DNA of 64,000 nucleotides, taken from assembly GCA_017303895.1 (NCBI GenBank), contig JAFLBF010000002.1, positions 62,001 through 126,000 of the forward strand, in the 5' to 3' direction. This DNA is from Bacteroidota bacterium (lineage in GTDB: Bacteria; Bacteroidota; Bacteroidia; 2-12-FULL-35-15). The position numbers and the translations under genes are program-made. The number at the start of each line of letters is the position of its first letter. The first letter of the stretch is position 1. Below, piece after piece: positions 18,094 to 27,100 of this stretch. Below the pieces are notes generated by a model. The model searched no databases and had not been told where the DNA came from. It saw only the letters and a program-made list of their open reading frames with translations.

Positions 18094-18125
18094 TTGACAA
18101 CAAGTTATTTTAATGTTTATATTTG
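18094..18125 (+). promoter_or_regulatory. Promoter of the first DUF6660-like gene
   Basis: TTG 18094-18096, 21-nt spacer, TATATTTG 18118-18125. The GTG start at 18130 is only 4 nt further on, so the mRNA would be leaderless or nearly so. Confidence 0.65.
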
Positions 18126-18129
18126 TTCC

Positions 18130-18465
18130 GTGAAATATCTCAGTATCATATTATTCTTTTGTTTCATTGCATTAACCGTTATCCCTTGTCCAAAACCGTC
18201 TATGGATACAGAGAAAGCAGCTTCATGTTGTTCGGGCTCTCAGAATAATCAGAGTAAAAATAATTCCGATAATCAGCATTCTGATAATGATTGTAAAGGT
18301 TGCAACCCTTTGGCCCCATGCCATTGCTGTTCAATAGCTTTTCCTCTTATGCAGCCTATTGGTATTGCCTGTATTGCAACAAACCAGGATAAGAATATAA
18401 ACTATTGTGAATTTATCCCACCTACTGTTATTTTTACCATTTGGCAACCGCCTAAGATTTCCTGA
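18130..18465 (+). CDS. DUF6660-like Cys/His-rich exported protein (first RND set)
   Basis: 111 aa from GTG 18130 (VKYLSIILFFCF, a signal peptide ending near VIPCP). The mature part has CC, CKGC and CHCC clusters and several His between residues about 30 and 75, suited to binding soft metals in the periplasm, and ends in the conserved IWQPPKIS. A similar protein heads the second RND set at 23528, with the same WQPPKI end. Small proteins of this kind (DUF6660) are regularly found before CusA/CzcA genes in Bacteroidota. An earlier TTG at 18094 overlaps the promoter and is rejected. Confidence 0.72.
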   Translation: MKYLSIILFFCFIALTVIPCPKPSMDTEKAASCCSGSQNNQSKNNSDNQHSDNDCKGCNPLAPCHCCSIAFPLMQPIGIACIATNQDKNINYCEFIPPTVIFTIWQPPKIS

Positions 18466-18558
18466 TTTTTTCTTTAACGACCCTACATAATAATAGCTCA
18501 TTTGGGCTTTTCGTTGTTACCATTAAGTAAAATTAGTTAATCATCAAAAATTAAAAAA

Positions 18559-18774
18559 ATGAAAAAGATATTTTTTTCCACCATCATATTAGGTTCAATA
18601 CTTATTTCTTCCTGCGGGTCAAAAGCCGATTTTACCACCTGCGAGGCGCACCTAAAAAATTGTCCAATCTCTGAAGATTGCCCTGAGCATCCTGTCTGCG
18701 AAGCACATGAAAAATGTGAAAAAGACATGGACTGCAAAGAGCATCCGAATTGCGAAGCCTTTGAGCATCGTTAA
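18559..18774 (+). CDS. Small Cys/His-rich lipoprotein
   Basis: 71 aa: signal peptide with lipobox LISSC (Cys about 20), then a short mature part holding eight Cys and five His in near-repeats of the type C.EHP.CEAHEKC. This is a plausible metal-chelating, outer- or inner-membrane lipoprotein; the family is not known to me. It lies between the DUF6660-like gene and cusA-like gene, same strand, 84 bp after an ATG-free gap, and is likely in their operon. Confidence 0.75.
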   Translation: MKKIFFSTIILGSILISSCGSKADFTTCEAHLKNCPISEDCPEHPVCEAHEKCEKDMDCKEHPNCEAFEHR

Positions 18775-18938
18775 TCAGACAAGTATTAGAAGAATCGCAC
18801 AGGTACTCTGAACATTAACAGGGCTGTATTTTCATTGGTTAATGAACCGTGAATTCATTTGCCATATTGTTATAGTTCAGACTGCCTTTGCGTATTCGCC
18901 TATTCGCAACAATTCTGTATTTATAAAAAAGCCAAATT

Positions 18939-21900
18939 ATGTTTGATAAAATCATTCGATTTTCAATCTACAATAAATTTATTGTAGGAATATTTGTCGT
19001 AGCAATGATGGCCTGGGGCGTATATTCCTTATCCAGTTTGCCCATTGATGCTGTACCTGACATTACAAATAATCAGGTACAGGTTATTACTGTTGCTCCT
19101 ACTCTTGCAGCGCAGGAAGTAGAACAATATGTAACTGCCCCTATTGAGTTTGCCTGCCTGAACTTACCGGACATGATTGAGTTCCGGTCAATATCCCGTT
19201 TGGGATTATCCGTTATCACCATCGTTCTAAAAGATGAAGTGGATATCTACAAAGCCAGGCAAATGATTAACGAACGTTTAAAGCAGGCAGAGGAAAACAT
19301 TCCTAAAGGGGTGGGTACACCGGAACTTGCTCCTGTATCAACTGGTCTAAGCGATGTTTATCAATATGTGGTACACACGAAACCAGGATACGATTCGGCT
19401 TATTCTTCTATGGAATTACGTACCATTCAAGACTGGATTATTAGAAAACAATTGTTAGGAGTGTCGGGAGTTGCTGAGATAAATACTTTAGGTGGGTATC
19501 TGAAACAATATGAAATAGCTATTAATACCGACAAACTTAAATCATTGAATGTAACCGTACCGGAAGTTTTTACAGCACTTGAAAATAACAATGAAAATAC
19601 CGGAGGAAGTTACATTGAAAAAAATACAACCTCTTATTTTATCAGGGGAGTGGGAATGGTTAAAAGTCTGGAAGATATTGGAGAAATTGTCGTAAAAAAT
19701 GTGAATGGAATTCCTGTTCTCATAAGGGATATTGCAAATGTTCAGTACGGAAGTGCTACAAGATATGGTGCTGCTACCCGTAATGCCCAGGGAGAGGTAG
19801 TGGTTGGGGTAGTAATGATGCTAAAGGGACAGAACTCAGCAGATGTTACTAAACGTGTAAAAGAAAAGATAGAGGTAATACAAAAAACATTGCCCGAAGG
19901 AGTTGTCATTGAACCATTTCTTGATAGAAGCACATTAATTGACAGAGCAATCCATACCGTAAGCACTAACCTGGTTGAAGGGGCGCTTATTGTCATTTTT
20001 ATTTTGGTGTTGTTACTTGGAAATTTCAGGGCAGGTATGGTAGTGGCATCGGTAATTCCTCTTTCTATGCTTTTTGCTATTTGTATGATGAAACTGTTTG
20101 GTGTGAGCGGAAACCTGATGAGTCTGGGAGCAATTGACTTTGGGCTAATTGTAGATGGAGCAGTAATTATAGTGGAAAGCATTGTCCATCGAATCAGTAT
20201 GAGCAAGCATCATCATGTGGGTATTAAAAAATTATCGCAGGATCAAATGAATAGCGAGGTATTTGAGGCTTCGTCCAAGATTCGTAAATCAGCTGCTTTT
20301 GGAGAACTAATTATTTTAATCGTTTACCTGCCCATTTTAACGCTAACCGGAATCGAAGGAAAAATGTTTGGCCCAATGGCTCAAACCGTTGGCTTTGCTA
20401 TTTTCGGAGCATTCCTGCTCTCATTCACTTATGTACCGATGATGTCAGCATTGTTTCTTAGCAAACGTACAACACACAAACGCAATATTTCTGACCGTAT
20501 AATTGATGCCTGCCAGTGGGTATATAACCCTATCATTCGTTTTTCTCTGAAAAGAAAATTTACGGTTATAATTACCGCTTTTGTAATTTTTGTGGCAAGC
20601 CTCTTTGTTTTTAAAAGCCTTGGAGGGGAATTCATTCCTACGCTGGAAGAAGGTGATCTTGCAATAAACACGAAAATTATGGCAGGGAGTTCCTTGTCGC
20701 AGAATATCACGATGCTTACCAAGCTGGAAGAAATGTTGAAAAAGAATTTTCCGGAAGTGAAGGAGGTGGTTTCACGGATCGGATCATCAGAAATTCCTAC
20801 TGATCCTATGTCCTTTGAAGTGGCGGACATGATTGTGGTGCTGAAAGATAAAAGTGAATGGACAACCGCAAAAACCCGTGACGAGCTTTCGGATATGATT
20901 AAAAGCGAACTATCAACCCTGCCGGGGGTAAGCATGGAAATATCACAACCTGTCCAGCTTCGTTTTAATGAGCTGATGACAGGTGTTAGATCAGACGTAG
21001 CTGTAAAAATTTATGGCGAAGATCTGAACCTTCTTGCTGAAAAATCGAAAGAGGCTATAAAGCTGATTGAAAATATTGAAGGCATTGCCGATTTGCGGGC
21101 AGAACAAGTAACAGGATTACCACAGATAAGTGTCAACTACAATCGCTCCAAAATCGCCCAGTTCGGACTTGATATTTATAATGTAAACAGAGTACTCAGA
21201 ACAGCTTTCGCAGGAGAAGTGGCAGGCGTTGTGTTTGAAGGCGACCGGAGATTTAATATGGTTGTACGTCTTCAAAAAGAATTGCGGACAGATATTGACA
21301 ATATCAGATCATTGCTAATTCCACTGCCAAACGGAGGACAAATTCCTTTAGACCAACTGGCAACCATACAATACGAAGAAGGCCCAATGCAAATTTCAAG
21401 AGATGACGGAAATCGAAGAGTAACACTTGGATTAAATGTCCGCAACCGTGATGTATTATCAGCAGTAAAAGATATACAGGAAAAATTAGATAAAGGGCTT
21501 GTACTTCCTGCCGGGTATTACATTACGTATGGCGGGCAATTTAAAAACTTGATTGAAGCAAATAAGCGCTTAAGCATAACTGTTCCGGTCGCCTTGCTCC
21601 TCATTCTTATACTTCTGTTTTTTACTTTTCATTCTTTAAAACAGACATTTTTAATTTTAAGCGCGGTTCCGCTTTCAGCAATAGGCGGAGTATTTGCATT
21701 ATGGATGCGTGATATGCCATTTAGTATTTCGGCAGGAGTTGGTTTCATTGCGTTATTCGGTGTGGCTGTACTAAACGGAATTGTTCTTATTGCCGAATTT
21801 AACAGGTTAAAACTGGAAGGCATAACAGATGCTTATGAACGGGTAATCACAGGCACAAAAGTCAGATTACGACCTGTAATTATGACCGCTGCGGTGGCTT

Positions 21901-22082
21901 CACTCGGATTTTTACCAATGGCGCTTTCCACCGGAGCGGGAGCGGAAGTGCAAAAGCCGCTTGCAACGGTTGTTGTTGGAGGATTAATCACAGCAACACT
22001 TCTCACTTTGGTAGTATTGCCTGCATTGTATATTTTATTTTCAGGAAAAGAAAAAAAGCAAGAAATAAGGATTGAAAATTAA
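18939..22082 (+). CDS. CusA/CzcA-type heavy-metal RND efflux transporter
   Basis: 1047-aa inner-membrane pump of the HME-RND family, exporting metal ions from the periplasm (or cytoplasm) across the outer membrane through an adaptor and an outer-membrane channel, driven by protons. N-terminal helix then the LPIDAVPDITNNQVQV signature, two large periplasmic loops, and 12 membrane helices. The proton-relay helix LGAIDFGLIVDGAVIIVE carries the acidic residues of HME pumps. Metal specificity (Cu/Ag or Zn/Co/Cd) cannot be read safely. Its TAA overlaps the ATG of the adaptor gene by one base. A paralogue lies at 24125. Confidence 0.95.
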   Translation: MFDKIIRFSIYNKFIVGIFVVAMMAWGVYSLSSLPIDAVPDITNNQVQVITVAPTLAAQEVEQYVTAPIEFACLNLPDMIEFRSISRLGLSVITIVLKDEVDIYKARQMINERLKQAEENIPKGVGTPELAPVSTGLSDVYQYVVHTKPGYDSAYSSMELRTIQDWIIRKQLLGVSGVAEINTLGGYLKQYEIAINTDKLKSLNVTVPEVFTALENNNENTGGSYIEKNTTSYFIRGVGMVKSLEDIGEIVVKNVNGIPVLIRDIANVQYGSATRYGAATRNAQGEVVVGVVMMLKGQNSADVTKRVKEKIEVIQKTLPEGVVIEPFLDRSTLIDRAIHTVSTNLVEGALIVIFILVLLLGNFRAGMVVASVIPLSMLFAICMMKLFGVSGNLMSLGAIDFGLIVDGAVIIVESIVHRISMSKHHHVGIKKLSQDQMNSEVFEASSKIRKSAAFGELIILIVYLPILTLTGIEGKMFGPMAQTVGFAIFGAFLLSFTYVPMMSALFLSKRTTHKRNISDRIIDACQWVYNPIIRFSLKRKFTVIITAFVIFVASLFVFKSLGGEFIPTLEEGDLAINTKIMAGSSLSQNITMLTKLEEMLKKNFPEVKEVVSRIGSSEIPTDPMSFEVADMIVVLKDKSEWTTAKTRDELSDMIKSELSTLPGVSMEISQPVQLRFNELMTGVRSDVAVKIYGEDLNLLAEKSKEAIKLIENIEGIADLRAEQVTGLPQISVNYNRSKIAQFGLDIYNVNRVLRTAFAGEVAGVVFEGDRRFNMVVRLQKELRTDIDNIRSLLIPLPNGGQIPLDQLATIQYEEGPMQISRDDGNRRVTLGLNVRNRDVLSAVKDIQEKLDKGLVLPAGYYITYGGQFKNLIEANKRLSITVPVALLLILILLFFTFHSLKQTFLILSAVPLSAIGGVFALWMRDMPFSISAGVGFIALFGVAVLNGIVLIAEFNRLKLEGITDAYERVITGTKVRLRPVIMTAAVASLGFLPMALSTGAGAEVQKPLATVVVGGLITATLLTLVVLPALYILFSGKEKKQEIRIEN

Positions 22083-23377
22083 TGATTAAAAAATTTTTAA
22101 AAATGAAAAAAAATATCAAATTAAATATGCTGATAGCCCTTATTCTTATTGCATTGGGAAGTTGCAGCAGTGAAAAGGAACCAGGCGAAAAAACTAATTC
22201 CGAAGTAAAACCATCTTCTGATTCCCTTGTCACATCTATAACTATAACCGCAGCGCAATTCAGAAATGCAGGAATAAAGTTAGGATACCTGGGTGATAAG
22301 CAATTATCCGAAACAATAAAGACTTCGGGTTCTGTTGATGTGCCTCCGCAAAATTACGCCCAGGTTTCAACCTATTTAGGAGGGGTTGTAAAATCAATTT
22401 TAGCTCAGGAAGGCGACTTTGTGAAAAAAGGCCAAACGGTTATCACGCTGGAGCATCCTGATTTTATTAAGTTACAGCAGGAATACATTGCCAATAAAAA
22501 CAACCTGTTGTTCCTTGAAAAAGACTACAAAAGGCAAAAGGAACTTTTTGAAGGCAATGCCGGTACAGGAAAAATCTTTCAGGAAGTGGAATCAAAATAC
22601 AATGCAGAAAAGGGAAATGTTGCTTCGCTTGAAAATCAGTTATCAATGCTTTCTATTTCAACGGATGCTCTTGATAAAGGGGAAATAATTAAAACAGTTG
22701 CATTAAAAGCACCAATTGACGGCTATATGGGGCATCTTAATATCAGTTTGGGTGCTTATGCTGAACAAAATAAAACATTATTCGATATAACAGATAATAG
22801 TAATTTGATCGTGCATCTAAACATTTTTGAAAAAGATATTATTAAAGTATCCAAGGGTCAAAAAGTAGTTGTTAGTTTGCCGAATCAAAACACCGTAGAA
22901 ATTGAAGGTGAAATAGTTGGAATTGGAAAAAGCGTGGACAATGAAACAAAAACTGTTTCAGTTAGAGCTTCCATAAAGGACGATAAACACATTCTGATTC
23001 CCGGAATGTTTGTGAATGTTTTTATCAGCATGACAGAAATGTCTTCGCAGATTATTCCTACTGATGGAGTTGTTCGCACCGGTGAAAAACAATACGTTTT
23101 TATGGCCACTGATGAATGGTGTTCTAACCCCAATTTAAAAAATGAAGCAGCCAAAGTAAATACACCTATAAAGGAAATGAGTAAAGATAGTGTTGCCCTT
23201 ACCTACAAAATGGTGGAAGTGTTGACAGGTCCATCAGCTAATGGTTATGTTGGTATTACACCACTTGAAAAAATATCAGATTGTATAGTGGTAGTAAAAG
23301 GAGCTTATTACATTATGTCGCAATTAAAAAGCGGGCAAATGGTAGGTTGCTGTGAAGCTGAAGAACCTAAAAAATAA
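22082..23377 (+). CDS. RND periplasmic adaptor lipoprotein (first set)
   Basis: 431-aa HlyD/CusB-like membrane fusion protein joining the RND pump to an outer-membrane channel. Lipobox LGSC near residue 28 (signal from either ATG 22082 or the more usual-looking 22103). Order: barrel-sandwich half GVVKSILAQEGDFVKKGQTVITLEHP, helical hairpin, second lipoyl half, beta-barrel, membrane-proximal domain, with a C-terminal CCEAEEP that may bind metal. The start overlaps the pump stop (TAATG), showing coupling. No outer-membrane channel gene follows this set; the TolC-like domain fused to the second pump may serve both. Confidence 0.92.
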   Translation: MIKKFLKMKKNIKLNMLIALILIALGSCSSEKEPGEKTNSEVKPSSDSLVTSITITAAQFRNAGIKLGYLGDKQLSETIKTSGSVDVPPQNYAQVSTYLGGVVKSILAQEGDFVKKGQTVITLEHPDFIKLQQEYIANKNNLLFLEKDYKRQKELFEGNAGTGKIFQEVESKYNAEKGNVASLENQLSMLSISTDALDKGEIIKTVALKAPIDGYMGHLNISLGAYAEQNKTLFDITDNSNLIVHLNIFEKDIIKVSKGQKVVVSLPNQNTVEIEGEIVGIGKSVDNETKTVSVRASIKDDKHILIPGMFVNVFISMTEMSSQIIPTDGVVRTGEKQYVFMATDEWCSNPNLKNEAAKVNTPIKEMSKDSVALTYKMVEVLTGPSANGYVGITPLEKISDCIVVVKGAYYIMSQLKSGQMVGCCEAEEPKK

Positions 23378-23513
23378 CGATAACATGTTAAAACAGAGCA
23401 AAAAGGAGCAATCCAATATGGATTTTTTTTGATTTTCAATGTACTTTAACAAAAATTTGCAAAAAAGTAATAAAATAATGCCTTTAATCATTAAACCCCG
23501 ATAGTTAATTTCC

Positions 23514-23521
23514 TATATTTG
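23514..23521 (+). promoter_or_regulatory. -7 box of the second DUF6660-like gene
   Basis: TATATTTG ends 6 nt before ATG 23528, the same unusual spacing as at 18118-18130. The -33 element is weak. Confidence 0.5.
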
Positions 23522-23527
23522 CGACAA

Positions 23528-23848
23528 ATGAAAAGAATTGTAAGTTTTATATTAGCCATGTATTTTTTCGGGTTGTCTGCTAAGACATGTCCTGATGCTG
23601 CTGCTATTGATACTTATAACGACTGTAAAATTGCTTCCTGTGTGCATTTGGAAAGTGGTCATGCAGATCACCATGCTGCCGATTCCTGTTCACCTCTCTG
23701 CACTTGTAGTTGTTGTGGTGGTGTAACACTTGTATATGAATCTTCACCTGGTTTTAAAGCAAGTTTCACTCCGCTTGAAAAGCCTTTATATTCTGAGAAC
23801 CTGATATCAGAAATTTCCTTTTCCGTTTGGCAACCGCCTAAAATCTAA
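23528..23848 (+). CDS. DUF6660-like Cys/His-rich exported protein (second RND set)
   Basis: 106 aa from ATG 23528 with a signal peptide (to about SAKTC). The mature part has HLESGHADHHAADSC followed by CTCSCC, a strong metal-binding look, and the WQPPKI C-terminus shared with the protein at 18130. Its -7 promoter box is 6 nt upstream of the start. It heads the second RND set and is separated from it by a long hairpin and a 51-aa membrane protein. Confidence 0.75.
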   Translation: MKRIVSFILAMYFFGLSAKTCPDAAAIDTYNDCKIASCVHLESGHADHHAADSCSPLCTCSCCGGVTLVYESSPGFKASFTPLEKPLYSENLISEISFSVWQPPKI

Positions 23849-23905
23849 AATCTGTTTTTTCTGTAATTCTCTATTTTAAGGCTAATCCGCCTTAGAGCTA
23901 TTACG

Positions 23906-23945
23906 CATTTTTCTATTATCTATATCCATAGACAATAGAAAAATG
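23906..23945. repeat. 17-bp hairpin between DUF6660-like gene and second RND set
   Basis: CATTTTTCTATT pairs with AATAGAAAAATG and inside it TCTAT with ATAGA, one A/C mismatch, 4-nt loop. AT-rich; could be an attenuator or processing site that lowers expression of the downstream pump relative to the leader gene. Confidence 0.55.
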
Positions 23946-23964
23946 TTCGTTTCAACAGATTAAA

Positions 23965-24120
23965 ATGATAAAATCAAAAAAAAATAAAAAGAAAGGCAAA
24001 AAGCCAATAACCTTAAAAACTATTCTCCGGGGAACCGGGATAGCTATTGCATGTATCATTTTATTATTAACAATGGCTGAAAGGATATGGCATTACTTCC
24101 ATTATCATCTAAACAAATAA
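23965..24120 (+). CDS. 51-aa basic/His-tailed membrane protein
   Basis: ATG 23965 to TAA 24118-24120. Residues 1-18 are very Lys-rich, residues about 24-38 form one membrane helix, and the tail is WHYFHYHLNK, rich in aromatic residues and His. Topology by positive-inside rule puts the His tail outside. It is 4 bp before the second RND pump gene and so is very likely translated with it; a small accessory subunit is a reasonable guess. Confidence 0.6.
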   Translation: MIKSKKNKKKGKKPITLKTILRGTGIAIACIILLLTMAERIWHYFHYHLNK

Positions 24121-24124
24121 AATT

Positions 24125-27100
24125 ATGCTCGATAAAATCATTTCATTCAGTATTAAAAACAAATTCATCATCGGATTGATGACTTTTGCGCTCATTATTT
24201 GGGGAGTATGGAGTGCTACCAAACTACCCATTGATGCCCTTCCCGATATTACCAACAACCAGGTTCAAATTATTACTCTATGCCCGACACTTGCCGGACA
24301 AGAAGTAGAACAATTGGTAACTTATCCAATTGAACAAAGCATTGCAAACCTTCCTGATTTAGAAGAGTTACGAAGCATTTCACGTTTCGGGCTTTCAGTA
24401 ATTACGGTTGTGTTTGATGATAAAGTAAATATTTACTTTGCCCGACAATTGATCAATGAAAGATTAAAGGAGGCTGAAAGCAAAATACCAAAAGGTATTG
24501 GCACTCCTGAATTAGCTCCTGTAAGCACAGGTTTAGGTGAGGTGTACCAATACATTATTCATCCGGCAAAAGGAAGCGAAGCTAAATACACAGCTATGGA
24601 CCTTAGAACCATGCAGGATTGGATTGTGGCAAGACAACTTTACGGCACAGCCGGTATAGCGGAAATTAACAGTTTTGGTGGCCAGTTAAAACAATACGAA
24701 GTGGCAGTAAATCCTGACCGTCTTGTTGCAATGAATATTTCAATTCCAGAAATATTTACCGCTCTTGAAAAGAATAATGAAAATACGGGTGGTGCGTACA
24801 TCGACAAAAAACCGAATGCCTATTTTATTCGTGGTGTAGGTCTGATAGGTTCATTTGATGATATCAAAAATATCGTTCTAAAAAACAGCCCGAATGGTAT
24901 TCCTATATTAATTAAAGACGTTGGTGATGTAAGATTAGGAAGTGCGGTAAGATACGGTGCGCTCACCTACAATGGTGAAGTGGATGCCGTTGGAGGTGTT
25001 GTAATGATGCTAAAAGGGGCGAACAGTGCCGATGTAGTTAACCGTGTCAAAGAAAAGATGGTAACTATTCAGAAATCATTACCTGCCGATGTAGTAATAG
25101 AGCCCTATCTGGATAGGACAGATTTGGTAAATCGTGCTATTGATACAGTTAAATCAAACTTGATAGAAGGTGCCTTGATTGTGATTCTTGTATTGGTGTT
25201 GTTTCTCGGCAATTTAAGAGCAGGATTAATTGTTGCTTCCGCAATTCCACTTTCCCTATTGTTTGCTCTTGGCATGATGAACCTGTTTGGCGTAAGTGCT
25301 AACCTAATGAGTTTGGGTGCAATTGATTTCGGTTTGATTGTGGATGGTGCGGTTATTATAGTCGAAGCTACATTACATCATTTATCATTAAGAAAAGGCA
25401 TTGGCAGATTAACTCAAAACGAAATGGATGAAGAGGTTTTTGTCTCTGCATCAAAAATACGTAGCAGTGCGGCTTTCGGAGAAATAATTATCCTGATAGT
25501 TTATATTCCAATTCTTACACTTATTGGTATTGAGGGGAAAATGTTTGGTCCGATGGCTCAAACAGTTGGGTTCGCAATTTTTGGCGCATTGATATTATCA
25601 CTAACCTATATCCCTATGATGTGCGCTTTATTTTTACCAAAAAATATATCACACAAAGAAACTTTTAGTGATAAACTAATGAATTTCTTTAAACGTGTAT
25701 ATGCGCCACTTTTGGAAAAAGTGATTCGTTTTAAAAAAATTGTGGTACTGGCTACTGTGTCAGTTTTCCTAATTGCTGTTTTTATCTTTTCAAGAATGGG
25801 TGGAGAATTTATTCCAACATTAGCAGAAGGTGATTTTGCTTTCCACTGCATCTTATCACAAGGAACCTCTTTATCGCAAAGTATAGAAACCTCCATGCAG
25901 GCATCACGGGTAATCAAAGAATTTGACGAAGTAAAAATGGTAGTGGGTAAAACAGGAAGCGCAGAAGTGCCCACTGACCCAATGCCTCCAGAGGCGTCAG
26001 ATATGATGGTAATTTTAAAACCGCAAAGCGAATGGAAGCGGGATATTTCTTATGAGAAACTGGCGGATGAGATATATGAAAGTTTAGAAAACATCCCCGG
26101 TGTGTTCTTTGAAAAAAGTCAACCTATTCAAATGCGTTTTAATGAATTAATGACCGGAATTCGTCAGGATGTGGCAGTAAAAATATTTGGAGAAAACATG
26201 GATACGCTATTAACCTATGCTAATAAAGTAAATGAAGTAGTGCAACGTGTGGAAGGTGCAACCGAACCAAGTGTTGAACGGGTTGCAGGATTACCGCAAA
26301 TTGTAATTAAGTACAACCGCACTCAAATCGCCAATTACGGATTAAACATTGAAGACATCAACCATATTGTAAGCACCGCCTTTGCAGGTGGCAGCGCAGG
26401 AGTGGTGTATGAAAACGAGCGCAAATTTGATTTGGTAGTTCGTTTGGACAGCACACACCGCAACAATATTGACGATGTTAGCCATTTGTATATTCCTGCG
26501 GCCAACGGAACTCAGATTCCGCTTTCACAAGTTGCAGACATCAAAATGGAGTTAGGTCCCGCACAAATCAGCCGTGAAGGAGGGAAACGCAGAATTGTAA
26601 TTGGTTTTAATGTGAAAGGGAGAGATGTTGCAAGTGTGGTAAAAGACATTCAAAAAGAATTGAATGAAGTAAAATTACCATCAGGTTACTATTTTACGTA
26701 TGGTGGCACATTTGAAAACTTGCAGGCTGCATCAGCTCGCTTAATGATAGCCGTACCTGTTGCACTGGCGCTTATTTTCATGTTGCTTTACTTTACGTTT
26801 ACATCTATAAAACAAGCCACACTTATTTTTACAGCCATACCAATGGCGGCTATTGGCGGGGTGTTTGCATTGCTCATTCGCGATATGCCATTCAGTATTT
26901 CCGCAGGCATTGGTTTTATTGCATTGTTCGGTGTAGCAGTACTAAACGGTATTGTGCTTATAGGAACTTTTAATCAATTAGAAAAGGACGGTATGACTAA
27001 TATTTTAGACAGGGTAAGAGAGGGCACTAAAATTCGTTTAAGGCCCGTATTAATGACAGCGGTGGTTGCTTCACTTGGGTTTTTACCAATGGCACTTTCA

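Noticed and set aside
18094-18129. TTG start at 18094 for the first DUF6660-like protein
   Set aside because: The codon is the -33 element of the promoter; GTG 18130 gives a normal signal peptide and matches the paralogue.
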